Below are positions 28,408 through 36,722 of a stretch of 64,000 nucleotides of DNA, one piece after another. Where the stretch lies: contig CP051232.1 in assembly GCA_017792445.1 (NCBI GenBank), positions 1,240,001 to 1,304,000 of the forward strand, written 5' to 3'. Each line of letters starts with the position of its first letter. Position 1 is the first letter of the stretch. Under the pieces are notes generated by a model, which ran no database searches, had not been told where the DNA came from, and saw nothing but the letters and a program-made list of their open reading frames with translations. Origin of the DNA: Maritimibacter sp. Lineage in GTDB: Bacteria; Pseudomonadota; Alphaproteobacteria; Rhodobacterales; Rhodobacteraceae. The position numbers and the translations under genes are program-made.

Positions 28408-29495
28408 TGTATGTCGCGGTAAAAGGCGGCGAGCGCGCCATCGACAATGCCCATGCGTGGCTGGCCGAGGAACGGCGCGGCGATACCTCTGTCGCGGAAC
28501 TGAGTGTCGCGCAGATCCGGGAACAGCTGACGCTGGCCGTGAACCGCGTGATGGCCGAGGGATCGCTGTACGACCCCGACCTTGCCGCGCTCGCGATCAA
28601 GCAGGCGCGCGGCGACCTGATCGAAGCGGTGTTCCTGATCCGCGCCTATCGCACCACCCTGCCCCGCTTCGGCTATTCCGAACCGGTGGATACGGGCGAG
28701 ATGGCCTGCGAGCGGCGGATTTCGGCGACGTTCAAGGATCTGCCCGGCGGGCAGGTGCTGGGGCCGACCTTCGACTACACGCATCGCCTGTTGGATTTCA
28801 AACTTGCCGCCGACGGCGAGGTGCCCGACGCGCCGGTGCGCGAGCCGTCGCCCGAGCGGGTGCCGCACGTGACAGAGTTCCTGAACCGCGAAGGGCTGAT
28901 CGAGGAAGCGCCGGCGGACGATACGACGCCGCCCGACCTGACCCGTGAACCGCTGGAACTGCCGGCCGAGCGGGCGTTGCGGCTTCAGGCGCTGACCCGG
29001 GCGGACGAGGGGTTCACGCTGGGCCTCGCCTACTCGACACAGCGCGGCTATGCGCGCAACCACGCCTTCGTCGGCGAACTGCGGATCGGGGCGGTCGCGG
29101 TAGAGATGGACGTGCCGGAACTGGGCTTCGCCATCGAGATCGGCGAGGTGACGTTGACCGAGTGCGAGACGGTAAACCAGTTCAAGGGCTCGAAGACCGA
29201 GCCGCCGCAATTCACCCGTGGCTACGGGCTGGTGTTCGGCCAGTCAGAGCGAAAGTCGATCTCGATGGCGCTGGTCGACCGGGCGTTGCGCTGGGAAGAG
29301 TTATGCGAGGACAATGTCGGCGCGCCCGCGCAGGATACGGAATTCGTGCTGTACCACGGCGACAATATTCAGGCGACGGGGTTCCTGGAGCATATCAAGC
29401 TGCCGCATTACGTGGATTTCCAGTCAGAGCTGGAACTGATCCGGAAGCTGCGGCGAGAGGCTGGGGCGGATGCTTTGGCCGAGGCTGCGGAATGA
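28407..29495 (+). CDS. phnI: C-P lyase subunit PhnI
   Basis: A 362-residue PhnI, the nucleosidase-like subunit that displaces adenine from ATP with the phosphonate in the presence of PhnG, PhnH and PhnL. Typical segments are MYVAVKGGERAIDNAHAWL at the N terminus, SEPVDTGEMACERRISATFKD, and GYGLVFGQSERKSISMALVDRAL near the C terminus. In most bacteria phnJ follows directly; here the next 1.8 kb holds an inverted repeat, a DUF559 gene, a small antisense gene and an EamA gene before phnJ. Confidence 0.95.
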   Translation: MYVAVKGGERAIDNAHAWLAEERRGDTSVAELSVAQIREQLTLAVNRVMAEGSLYDPDLAALAIKQARGDLIEAVFLIRAYRTTLPRFGYSEPVDTGEMACERRISATFKDLPGGQVLGPTFDYTHRLLDFKLAADGEVPDAPVREPSPERVPHVTEFLNREGLIEEAPADDTTPPDLTREPLELPAERALRLQALTRADEGFTLGLAYSTQRGYARNHAFVGELRIGAVAVEMDVPELGFAIEIGEVTLTECETVNQFKGSKTEPPQFTRGYGLVFGQSERKSISMALVDRALRWEELCEDNVGAPAQDTEFVLYHGDNIQATGFLEHIKLPHYVDFQSELELIRKLRREAGADALAEAAE

Positions 29496-29504
29496 GGTTT
29501 GTTG

Positions 29505-29670
29505 GGGCCCCCTCCCTGGCCCTCCCCCTTGGGAGGGGGAGGGAATTTCGCCATGCCGAGGCGTTGTTCCGCTTTCGATATGGTCTGGCAGCGACCAAGC
29601 GTTCTCTATCGCCATCTCGAAGGCTCGACTTCCCTCCCCCTGCAAAGGGGGAGGGTCAGGGAGGGGGCCC
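29505..29670. repeat. Inverted-repeat element downstream of phnI
   Basis: Two 41-base arms (29505-29545 and 29630-29670) are inverted copies, 38 of 41 identical, flanking 84 bases of non-coding spacer. Each arm is itself a C-tract/G-tract hairpin (CCCTCCCCCTT against GGGGGAGGG). The type is a small palindromic intergenic repeat similar to those scattered in many alphaproteobacterial genomes. It lies between phnI and the DUF559 gene and would fold strongly in the phn transcript. Confidence 0.8.
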
Positions 29671-29750
29671 TTCCCCCCACCCGCAACTTAACCTCGCCTT
29701 AACCCCAACCACGCCACCCTTCCCCTTGTCCAACCCGCAGGGGACCACGC

Positions 29751-30095
29751 TTGACCGGCTTCCGCCACGCGACCCAGAAGGCGCGCGCGAAACAGTTGCG
29801 CAGCAACATGACCGAGGCCGAAAAACGCCTGTGGCATCACCTGCGCGCGCACCGGTTCTTCGGCCTCTCGGTCAGGCGGCAGGCACCCATCGGGCCCTAT
29901 ATCGTGGATTTCCTGATCCCCGCGCAGAAGCTGGTGATCGAACTGGACGGCGGCCAGCATGCCGACAACCCGCAGGACGCCACACGCGACGCCTATCTGG
30001 CGGCGCGGGGATATACGGTGCTGCGTTACTGGAACCCGGATGTTCTGGGCAATTTGCCGGGCGTACTGGAGGACCTGCGCCGCAGGACCGCCTGA
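29751..30095 (+). CDS. DUF559 (Vsr-like endonuclease fold) protein
   Basis: A 114-residue protein of the DUF559 family, related to very-short-patch-repair endonucleases. The family sequence is clear: KARAKQLRSNMTEAEKRLWHHLRA, FGLSVRRQAPIGPYIVDFLIPAQKLVIELDGGQH and GYTVLRYWNPDVLGNLPGVLEDL. The putative nuclease acid residues are Asp (IVDFL) and Glu/Asp (VIELDG). No partner gene is seen and biochemical function is not established. It sits just after the inverted-repeat element inside the phn operon, which suggests arrival as a unit. The start codon has no strong ribosome site. Confidence 0.85.
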   Translation: MTGFRHATQKARAKQLRSNMTEAEKRLWHHLRAHRFFGLSVRRQAPIGPYIVDFLIPAQKLVIELDGGQHADNPQDATRDAYLAARGYTVLRYWNPDVLGNLPGVLEDLRRRTA

Positions 30096-30100
30096 AGACG

Positions 30101-30364
30101 TCAGTCCCCCTCGGCCTCGCGCAGATGCGCCGCGCGGCGCTGGCCGGCCTTGAGCGGCGTGGTGGCCGGACGACGAGCTGCTGTCTCGCGCCGGCCGAAC
30201 AGCAGCCGTTTCAGCGCCCATTGCAGCCCGAAGACCACCACGGCGAACGGGATGATCGCGCTGAGGATCGACCACATCGACAGCGACACGCAGGCATCGC
30301 CCGCGCCGAACAGCAGCGACCAAAGCAGGCTGACCGTCTCGCGGCAGGGTACGGCTTGGAACAT
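30101..30364 (-). CDS. Small membrane protein of unknown function
   Basis: An 87-residue open frame on the opposite strand to the phn genes. It has one weak hydrophobic segment (VSLLWSLLFGAGDACVSLSM) and one clear helix (ILSAIIPFAVVVFGLQWAL, residues ~33-52), then a basic tail (KRLLFGRRETAARR). AAGGA lies 6 bases before the ATG at 30364. I do not recognise a family. It ends 5 bases from the convergent DUF559 gene. Confidence 0.5.
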   Translation of the reverse strand: MFQAVPCRETVSLLWSLLFGAGDACVSLSMWSILSAIIPFAVVVFGLQWALKRLLFGRRETAARRPATTPLKAGQRRAAHLREAEGD

Positions 30365-30453
30365 CGAACGTCCTTCGGATGGCTCGACACCACCATGAAT
30401 GAAGAACGCGGCGCAACTTTGGCGCGACGCGGACCGTACAAAGGAGAGACCCG

Positions 30454-31299
30454 ATGACCGGGACCGTATTCGCCGTCGTGATGCTGGCGGCCCTGCTGCA
30501 TGCGGGGTGGAACGCGATGGTCAAAGGCGGCGCCGACAAGGCCGCGGCGATGACCGCAGTCATCGTCGGACAGGGTCTGTTCGCGCTGGTCCTGCTGCCC
30601 TTCGCCAGTTTCCCCGCGCCCGAGGTCTGGCCATGGCTGCTGGCCGGCGTGGTGCTGCATCTTGGCTATAACGTCTTCCTGATCCAGGCCTACCGGTTTG
30701 GCGACCTGACGCAGGTCTACCCTATCGCACGTGGCGCCTCGCCCTTGCTGGTGGTTCTGGGAACGGCGTTGTTCTTTCACCAGAGCTTCAGCACCTTCGA
30801 ACTCGCCTCGATCCTGATCATCTCGGTTGGCATCGCCTCGACAAGTCTCGCCCGCCGGGCGGACGGGCTGTTTCAAGGCAAGGCCGCGCTGCTGGCGCTG
30901 ATCACCGGGGGGTTCATCGCGGGCTATTCCATCATCGACGGCCACGGCGCACGGCTCGCGGGCAGCGCGCTGGGCTTCTACGGCTGGCTTGCGGCGATCG
31001 ACGGGATCGTGTTCCTGATCGGCTGGGGGCTGGTGCGCCCAAGCGTGGTTCGCGACGCGCTGCGGCTGCGCAAGCACTTCTTCCTCGGCGGCGGAGCCTC
31101 GTTCACCGCCTATCTTCTGGTCGTGTGGGCCTTCACCCAAGCGCCCATCGCCCATGTCACCGCGCTTCGCGAAACCTCGATCGTCTTCGCGCTGCTGATC
31201 GGGGTCACGGTGCTGAACGAACGCATCAACCTCGCGAAGGTCGCGTCCACGGCGATGACGATCTCGGGCGCGATCATGCTGCGCCTTCATCGGAACTAG
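30454..31299 (+). CDS. EamA/DMT-family transporter in the phn operon
   Basis: A 281-residue protein with ten predicted helices and two EamA repeats, the plan of drug/metabolite transporters (typically exporters). AAGGAGAG is 6 bases upstream of the start. The end is 4 bases before phnJ, whose ribosome site lies in the end of this gene, so the two are co-transcribed. It might export an unwanted phosphonate product (e.g. an aldehyde or amine side chain) or a toxic analogue; that is only suggested by context. Confidence 0.88.
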   Translation: MTGTVFAVVMLAALLHAGWNAMVKGGADKAAAMTAVIVGQGLFALVLLPFASFPAPEVWPWLLAGVVLHLGYNVFLIQAYRFGDLTQVYPIARGASPLLVVLGTALFFHQSFSTFELASILIISVGIASTSLARRADGLFQGKAALLALITGGFIAGYSIIDGHGARLAGSALGFYGWLAAIDGIVFLIGWGLVRPSVVRDALRLRKHFFLGGGASFTAYLLVVWAFTQAPIAHVTALRETSIVFALLIGVTVLNERINLAKVASTAMTISGAIMLRLHRN

Positions 31300-31303
31300 G
31301 ATC

Positions 31304-32176
31304 ATGACCGACGACACCCTTGCCGACTACAACTTCGCCTATCTCGACGAGCAGACGAAACGGATGATCCGCCGCGCGATCCTGAAGGGTCTGGCGATCC
31401 CCGGCTATCAGGTGCCCTTTGCCAGCCGCGAGATGCCGATGCCCTACGGTTGGGGCACTGGTGGCGTGCAGGTCTCGGCCGCGACGCTGACGCCGGACGA
31501 CACGCTGAAGGTCATCGACCAGGGCGCGGACGATACGACGAACGCGGTTTCGATCCGCAAGTTCTTCGAGAAAACAGCGGGCGTCGCCACCACCACCCGC
31601 ACCGCCGAGGCGACGGTGATCCAGACCCGCCACCGCATCCCCGAGGACGACCTGACCGAGGATCAGATCCTCGTCTACCAGGTTCCGATCCCCGAGCCGC
31701 TGCGGTTTCTCGAACCGCGCGAGACCGAGACGCGGAAGATGCACGCGCTCGAGGAATACGGGCTGATGCACGTGAAGCTGTACGAGGACATCTCGCGCCA
31801 CGGCCATATCGCGACCTCTTACGCCTATCCGGTGAAGGTGCAGGACCGCTACGTGATGGACCCCTCGCCGATCCCGAAGTTCGACAACCCGAAGATGGAA
31901 ATGCCGGCGATCCAGCTGTTCGGCGCCGGACGCGAGCAAAGGATCTATGCGCTGCCGCCCTACACGAAGGTCGTCAGTCTCGACTTCGAGGATCACCCCT
32001 TCGATCCGTCGAAGGCGCCGCATCCCTGCGGGCTGTGCGGCGCGGCGGACAGCTATCTGGACGAGGTGATCACAGACGATCAGGGCGGGCGGATGTTCGT
32101 CTGCTCGGACACCGACTATTGCGAAAGCCGCCGGGCCGCCGGGCACACCGGCTCGCTGACCGAGGACGCCGCATGA
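31304..32176 (+). CDS. phnJ: Alpha-D-ribose 1-methylphosphonate 5-phosphate C-P lyase
   Basis: A 290-residue radical-SAM enzyme, the catalytic subunit that cleaves the carbon-phosphorus bond to give the hydrocarbon and ribose 1,2-cyclic phosphate 5-phosphate. Four C-terminal cysteines align with E. coli PhnJ at an offset of one: Cys242, Cys245 and Cys267 (cluster) and Cys273 (thiyl radical site). The N-terminal DYNFAYLDEQTKRMIRRAILK and PYGWGTGGVQ segments are also diagnostic. It is coupled by ATGA to the GNAT gene. Confidence 0.97.
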   Translation: MTDDTLADYNFAYLDEQTKRMIRRAILKGLAIPGYQVPFASREMPMPYGWGTGGVQVSAATLTPDDTLKVIDQGADDTTNAVSIRKFFEKTAGVATTTRTAEATVIQTRHRIPEDDLTEDQILVYQVPIPEPLRFLEPRETETRKMHALEEYGLMHVKLYEDISRHGHIATSYAYPVKVQDRYVMDPSPIPKFDNPKMEMPAIQLFGAGREQRIYALPPYTKVVSLDFEDHPFDPSKAPHPCGLCGAADSYLDEVITDDQGGRMFVCSDTDYCESRRAAGHTGSLTEDAA

Positions 32177-32688
32177 TCGAGATCCGCGCCCCCCGCCCCG
32201 AGACCGACATCGGCCCGCTGACCGAGGCGACCAACCGGCCCGGCGTCCGGAACGGCACGCTGCGGCTGCCATTCACGCCTGAAGATCTCATCCGCCAGCG
32301 GCTGACCAAGCCGTCGCCGGACGTGCACCAACTGGTCGCCTGCTGGGACGGGCTGGCCGTCGGACAGGGCTCGCTGATGCTGAACCGGGGACGCCGCCGC
32401 CATGCCGGAGAGGTGTTCCTGTTCATCCACGACGATTACTGGGGCCGCGGTCTGGGCCGGGCGCTGCTGTCGGCTCTCTTGGACCTTGCCGACAACTGGT
32501 ACGGGCTGACCCGCGTGGGGCTGGAAACCGCGACCCACAACACCCGCGCCATCGCGATGTACGAAGCGCACGGGTTCCAGCGCGAGGGGCTGAAGCGCGC
32601 CGATGTCATCAACAACGGGCGGCTGGAAGACAGCCTTGTCATGGGGCGGATCCGCCCCGCGCCCGCCTACGGGGAGGACGCGCAATGA
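32173..32688 (+). CDS. GNAT acetyltransferase within the phn operon
   Basis: A 171-residue GNAT protein with the acetyl-CoA site DDYWGRGLGRALLSALLDLADN (near residues 91-112), a V/A-type beta5 motif GLETATHNTRAIAMYEAHGFQREG, and SLVMGRI at the C terminus. It sits between phnJ and the VOC gene with ATGA overlaps on both sides, so it is made with the C-P lyase. PhnO in enterobacteria N-acetylates aminoalkylphosphonates; this protein holds a similar place but is not clearly a PhnO orthologue, being closer to RimJ/phosphinothricin-type GNATs. Detoxification or priming of aminophosphonates is an inference. Confidence 0.83.
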   Translation: MIEIRAPRPETDIGPLTEATNRPGVRNGTLRLPFTPEDLIRQRLTKPSPDVHQLVACWDGLAVGQGSLMLNRGRRRHAGEVFLFIHDDYWGRGLGRALLSALLDLADNWYGLTRVGLETATHNTRAIAMYEAHGFQREGLKRADVINNGRLEDSLVMGRIRPAPAYGEDAQ

Positions 32689-33086
32689 CCGAAGATCATC
32701 TTGGTATCGACCACCTTGGCCTGACCGTCTCGGACCTCGACGCCTCGGTCCGGTTCTTCATCGACGGGCTTGGCTGGACGCAGTTCGGCGGCAATGCGGA
32801 TTATCCGGCGGCCTATGTCACCAACGGGCATGCCAAGCTGACGCTCTGGCAACAGAAGGGCGACGACCTGCATGACTTCGACCGGCACGCGAACGTCGGC
32901 CTGCATCACGTCGCGCTGAAGGTGCCGACGCGCGAGGCGCTGGACCGTCTTTACGATCGCGTTTCTGGCTGGCCCGGCGTCGCGGTCGAGTTCGCGCCAG
33001 AGTTCTCCGGCAAGGGTCCGAAGGTGCATTTCATGATCAACGAACCGGGCGGCGCCCGGATGGAGTTCAGCTATGACCCGCGATGA
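32685..33086 (+). CDS. VOC-family (glyoxalase/FosX-like fold) protein in the phn operon
   Basis: A 133-residue single vicinal-oxygen-chelate domain. Metal ligands expected of the fold are present: His in LGIDHLGLTVSD (N terminus), His in LHHVALKV (middle) and Glu in GARMEFSYDP (C terminus). It is coupled to the GNAT gene by ATGA and overlaps phnK by 14 bases. FosX-type epoxide hydrolases/fosfomycin resistance enzymes belong to this fold and one was described in a Mesorhizobium phn operon, so a phosphonate-related substrate is plausible, but the FosX residues cannot be confirmed here. Confidence 0.83.
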   Translation: MTEDHLGIDHLGLTVSDLDASVRFFIDGLGWTQFGGNADYPAAYVTNGHAKLTLWQQKGDDLHDFDRHANVGLHHVALKVPTREALDRLYDRVSGWPGVAVEFAPEFSGKGPKVHFMINEPGGARMEFSYDPR

Positions 33087-33861
33087 CGCCGTGACCCCGC
33101 TGCTGTCGGTCCGCGACGTGACCAAGCGCTACGGCGCGCGGATCGGCTGTGCCGAAGTATCCTTCGACCTCTATCCGGGCGAGGTTATGGGGATCGTGGG
33201 CGAAAGCGGCTCGGGAAAGTCGACGCTGCTGAACTGCCTCGCCGGACACGTGCCGCCGGACGGTGGAAAGGTGATCTTCGACACACGCGCCGAGGGTCCG
33301 CGCGACACGCTTTCCATGTCCGAACCCGAGCGCCGGATGCTGGGCCGCACCGATTGGGCCTTCGTCCACCAGCACGCCCGTGACGGGCTGCGCATGGGTG
33401 TTTCTGCCGGCGGCAACGTGGGCGAGCGGCTGATGGCGGTTGGCGCGCGCCACTACGGCGACATTCGCGACAAGGCGATCGACTGGCTGGGCCGCGTCGA
33501 GATCGCCGCCGACCGGGTCGACGACCGGCCCACCGCCTTTTCCGGCGGCATGCAGCAACGGCTTCAGATCGCGCGCAACCTCGTGACCGGGCCGCGGCTG
33601 GTGTTCATGGACGAACCGACCGGAGGGCTGGACGTCAGCGTGCAGGCGCGGCTTCTCGACCTGTTGCGCGGTCTGGTCCGCGACATGGGTCTGTCCGCCA
33701 TCATCGTGACGCACGATCTGGCGGTCGTCCGGCTTCTTGCGCATCGGCTGATGGTGATGAAGGACGGCCACGTGGTGGAAACCGGGCTGACCGATCAGGT
33801 GCTGGACGACCCGCAGCATGCCTATACGCAGCTTCTGGTCAGCTCGGTTCTGCAGGTGTGA
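33073..33861 (+). CDS. phnK: C-P lyase ABC-type subunit PhnK
   Basis: A 262-residue ABC ATPase: Walker [13 protein letters not shown], signature FSGGMQQRLQIARNLV, Walker B LVFMDEPTGGLDVSVQARLLD. The sequence resembles dipeptide-type ATPases as PhnK does, and it binds the PhnGHIJ core rather than a permease. The ATG at 33073 overlaps the VOC gene by 14 bases; an in-frame GTG at 33091 is a possible alternative. The stop overlaps a GTG of corA (GTGA). Confidence 0.93.
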   Translation: MTRDDAVTPLLSVRDVTKRYGARIGCAEVSFDLYPGEVMGIVGESGSGKSTLLNCLAGHVPPDGGKVIFDTRAEGPRDTLSMSEPERRMLGRTDWAFVHQHARDGLRMGVSAGGNVGERLMAVGARHYGDIRDKAIDWLGRVEIAADRVDDRPTAFSGGMQQRLQIARNLVTGPRLVFMDEPTGGLDVSVQARLLDLLRGLVRDMGLSAIIVTHDLAVVRLLAHRLMVMKDGHVVETGLTDQVLDDPQHAYTQLLVSSVLQV

Positions 33862-33863
33862 CG

Positions 33864-34847
33864 ATGCTCACGGCATACGGACGATCCGGAAAGGGCCTTG
33901 CGCCCCTGCCGACCACACGGAACTCGCTGGCGAAGGATCGCGACGGCGCGGTCGACTTCCCGCCCGAGGCCGTGTGGATCGACCTGTACCGCCCCCTGCC
34001 CGCACAGGTCGCGGCGGTCGAGGCGCTGGGGATCGATGTGCCGACGCTCGCCGACATGGAAGAGATCGAGATTTCGTCCCGCCTTTATCGCGAGGACGGC
34101 GTCGACTATCTGACCGTAGTGCTGCCGGGCATGTCCTCGACCCAGCAGGCCAGCACCGGACCCGTGACCTTCATCCTGACGCCCGAGCGCATGGTGACGG
34201 TCCGCCACCACAACCCACGCCCGTTCGAGACCTTCGCCGCACATGCCGAACGTAACGCCGGCGGCTGCGGCACGGTGGACCGGATGTTCATCGCGCTGAT
34301 CGACGAGATCGTGGCGCGGCTTGCCGACCTGCTTGAAGCCGCGGGCCGGGTGCTGGACGAAGCGGCGCAGATCCTGTTCGGCGAGGAACAGGAACGCGAC
34401 GACCAGAAGCTTGAGAAGACCCTGCAGCAGGTCGGGCGGCAGGGGGAATTGATCGGCCGCGTTCGGCTGGCGCTTCTGACCCTGCAACGGATGCTGATCT
34501 TCTTCACCACCAAGCCGCGCGAGAAAGAGGTCGTGACACTGGTGAAAAGCCAGATGCGCGACATCAAGGCGCTGGAGGTGCACAGCGACTACCTGTCATC
34601 GCGGATCGGGCTGACGGTGGACGCCACCATCGGTCTGATCGGCATCAACCAAAGCAGCGTCGTCCGCATCTTCTCGGTCGTCGCGGTGCTGTTCATGCCG
34701 CCGACGCTGGTCGCATCGGCCTATGGCATGAACTTCGACATCATGCCCGAACTGCACTGGCACTACGGCTATCCGCTGGCGATTGGCGCGATGGTCCTGT
34801 CGGCGCTTGGGACGTACCTATTCTTCAAATGGAACAAGTGGCTATGA
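33864..34847 (+). CDS. corA: CorA-family divalent cation transporter inside the phn operon
   Basis: A 327-residue protein (if started at ATG 33864; a GTG at 33858 in a GTGA overlap with phnK would add two residues). It has the long soluble N-terminal funnel domain and, at the C terminus, two helices with the signature YGMNF between them ([22 protein letters not shown]) and the basic tail KWNKWL. CorA channels import Mg2+ or related cations. The end overlaps the phnL start (ATGA), so it is tightly built into the phn operon between phnK and phnL. A supply of metal for nucleotide-dependent C-P lyase steps is an inference. Confidence 0.92.
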   Translation: MLTAYGRSGKGLAPLPTTRNSLAKDRDGAVDFPPEAVWIDLYRPLPAQVAAVEALGIDVPTLADMEEIEISSRLYREDGVDYLTVVLPGMSSTQQASTGPVTFILTPERMVTVRHHNPRPFETFAAHAERNAGGCGTVDRMFIALIDEIVARLADLLEAAGRVLDEAAQILFGEEQERDDQKLEKTLQQVGRQGELIGRVRLALLTLQRMLIFFTTKPREKEVVTLVKSQMRDIKALEVHSDYLSSRIGLTVDATIGLIGINQSSVVRIFSVVAVLFMPPTLVASAYGMNFDIMPELHWHYGYPLAIGAMVLSALGTYLFFKWNKWL

Positions 34848-35527
34848 TCGACATCCGCGATGTCTCCAAGACCTTCCGCCTGCACAATCAGGGCGGCGCC
34901 GCGATCCCGGTGATGCAGGGCGCGACCCTGACCGTCGCCCCCGGCGAATGCGTGGCCCTGACCGGCGCGTCCGGCGCGGGCAAGTCCACGCTTATGCGGA
35001 TGATCTACGGCAACTACCTTGCCGCGTCCGGTTCGATCATGGTGGGCGACACCGATGTCGCTGCCGCCGAGCCACGAGAGATCCTCGAATTGCGGCGCAC
35101 GGTGCTGGGCTACGTCTCGCAATTCCTGCGCGTGGTGCCGCGAGTGCCTACGCTTGACGTGGTGATGGAGCCGCTGCTGGCCACCGGCACCCCGGTCGAA
35201 CAGGCGAAGGCGCGGGCCGAAGAGCTGCTGACCCGGCTGAATATTCCGCAGACGCTGTGGGGGCTGTCGCCCACAACCTTCTCGGGCGGCGAGCAACAGC
35301 GCGTGAACATCGCGCGCGGCTTCGCCTATGCCTACCCTGCGATGCTGCTGGACGAACCGACCGCCAGCCTTGACGCCACCAACCGAGAGACGGTGCTGAC
35401 GCTGATCGAGGAAGCCAAGGCGCGCGGCGCGGCCATCGTCGGGATCTTCCACGACGCAGAGGCACGCGACCGGGTCTGCGACCGGCAGATCGACGTCTCG
35501 GCCTTCACCCCGGCGCGCGCCGCATGA
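34844..35527 (+). CDS. phnL: C-P lyase ABC-type subunit PhnL
   Basis: A 227-residue ABC ATPase with Walker [18 protein letters not shown], signature [15 protein letters not shown] and Walker [16 protein letters not shown]. The [13 protein letters not shown] and [20 protein letters not shown] segments are typical of PhnL. It cooperates with PhnGHI in the first nucleosidase-like step. Start 34844 is in an ATGA overlap with corA, and its end overlaps phnN by ATGA. Confidence 0.95.
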   Translation: MIDIRDVSKTFRLHNQGGAAIPVMQGATLTVAPGECVALTGASGAGKSTLMRMIYGNYLAASGSIMVGDTDVAAAEPREILELRRTVLGYVSQFLRVVPRVPTLDVVMEPLLATGTPVEQAKARAEELLTRLNIPQTLWGLSPTTFSGGEQQRVNIARGFAYAYPAMLLDEPTASLDATNRETVLTLIEEAKARGAAIVGIFHDAEARDRVCDRQIDVSAFTPARAA

Positions 35528-36066
35528 CCGGGCGGCTGATCGCGGTCGTCGGACCCTCGGGCGTCGGCAAGGACAGCGTCATGTCGGCGCTCGCCGCGCG
35601 GCGTCCGTCCATCGAACTGGTGCGCCGGGTCATCACCCGTGACCCCGGCCTCGGCGGCGAGGATTACGAACCGGTGACCGAGGACCGCTTTGCCGAACTG
35701 CTTGCCGCCGACGCGTTCTGCCTGCACTGGGCGGCGCATGGCTTGCTGTACGGCATCCCGGCCACCGTGCGGGATCGGTTGGCCGAGGGGACAGACCTGC
35801 TGGTCAACCTGTCGCGCTCGGTCCTGCCCGAGATGAAGCGCAGCTTCCCGACATCGGCCATCCTTTCACTGACGGCGACCCCGGAGACGCTGGCCCGCCG
35901 CCTGCAGGGCCGTGGCCGCGAGACGCCGGAAAGCATCGCGAAACGGCTGGAACGCTCGGCCCTCGGCATCCCCGAGGGCGTGCCGGTGATCGAGATCTCG
36001 AACGACGGTTCTCTGGCCGAAACGGTCGAAGACGCTCTGGACGCCCTTTATCCGGTGAAAGTGTAG
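35524..36066 (+). CDS. phnN: Ribose 1,5-bisphosphokinase PhnN
   Basis: A 180-residue kinase related to guanylate kinase. P-loop [16 protein letters not shown] lies near residues 7-22; [18 protein letters not shown] and [16 protein letters not shown] are typical of PhnN. It phosphorylates ribose 1,5-bisphosphate to 5-phospho-alpha-D-ribose 1-diphosphate, completing recycling of the ribose from C-P lysis. Its last 19 bases overlap the convergent DUF1045 gene. Confidence 0.94.
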   Translation: MTGRLIAVVGPSGVGKDSVMSALAARRPSIELVRRVITRDPGLGGEDYEPVTEDRFAELLAADAFCLHWAAHGLLYGIPATVRDRLAEGTDLLVNLSRSVLPEMKRSFPTSAILSLTATPETLARRLQGRGRETPESIAKRLERSALGIPEGVPVIEISNDGSLAETVEDALDALYPVKV

Positions 36067-36722
36067 CGGTGGATCAGTTCAAACATCCCATCCGGGCGCT
36101 CGCCCGCAAGCGCGATCTGGTCGATCACATAGGGCTTGGGCAACACGGGCAGCCGCGCTTCGACCTCGCCCAGCACACGGGTCAAGGCATCGGGCGGCAG
36201 GCGGCCGCTGAGGGTCATGTGGAAGCGGAACTCGTCGAACACGTAGGGATAGCCCCAGCGCAGCAGCATCTCTTCCTGCCGTGCGCTCAGCCCCGCCTTG
36301 CGCCGACGCTCCAGTTCGGCCTCGGGCGCGGGCGCGCGGAAGCCGTCGAGTTCCGACACGCAGCGCCCGGCCAAAGTCGCCAAAGCGGCGGTGTCCCCCG
36401 CGGGCTTCAGCGCAAGAAAATGGCCCAGCGCACCTGGCACCAGCGCATCCAGCACGACGGTGGGCTGGTCGGCGACCATGGCCGTGACGGCGTCATGCAG
36501 CCCTTCGGGCGTGCATCCGTGGGCCAGCCGGAACGGCGGCTTCAACGTGCCATGGAAACCGTACTTGCGGGGCGTCGCCGTGACATCGGCGATCCCCTCC
36601 ACATCGGGCTGCGGCACAGCTTCGCCGCGCCCCACGTCCCAACCAAGCCATTCCGCTCCGAACCGCTGAAGCGGGCCCTCGGGCGGCAGATAGTAGATCG
36701 CATATCGGGTGTAGTCTGACAT
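36048..36722 (-). CDS. DUF1045 phosphonate-associated 2H phosphoesterase-like protein
   Basis: A 224-residue protein of the DUF1045 family that recurs in phn operons. It has two H-x-T motifs, His57-Thr59 in YGFHGTLKPPF and His168-Thr170 in FRFHMTLSGRL, the catalytic signature of 2H phosphoesterases, many of which open cyclic phosphates. phnP, which opens ribose 1,2-cyclic phosphate 5-phosphate in E. coli, was not found here, so this protein may replace it (inference). Start 36722 has AAAGGGGA upstream. It lies antisense between phnN and phnM, its ATG sharing the CATG of the divergent phnM start. Confidence 0.9.
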   Translation of the reverse strand: MSDYTRYAIYYLPPEGPLQRFGAEWLGWDVGRGEAVPQPDVEGIADVTATPRKYGFHGTLKPPFRLAHGCTPEGLHDAVTAMVADQPTVVLDALVPGALGHFLALKPAGDTAALATLAGRCVSELDGFRAPAPEAELERRRKAGLSARQEEMLLRWGYPYVFDEFRFHMTLSGRLPPDALTRVLGEVEARLPVLPKPYVIDQIALAGERPDGMFELIHRYTFTG

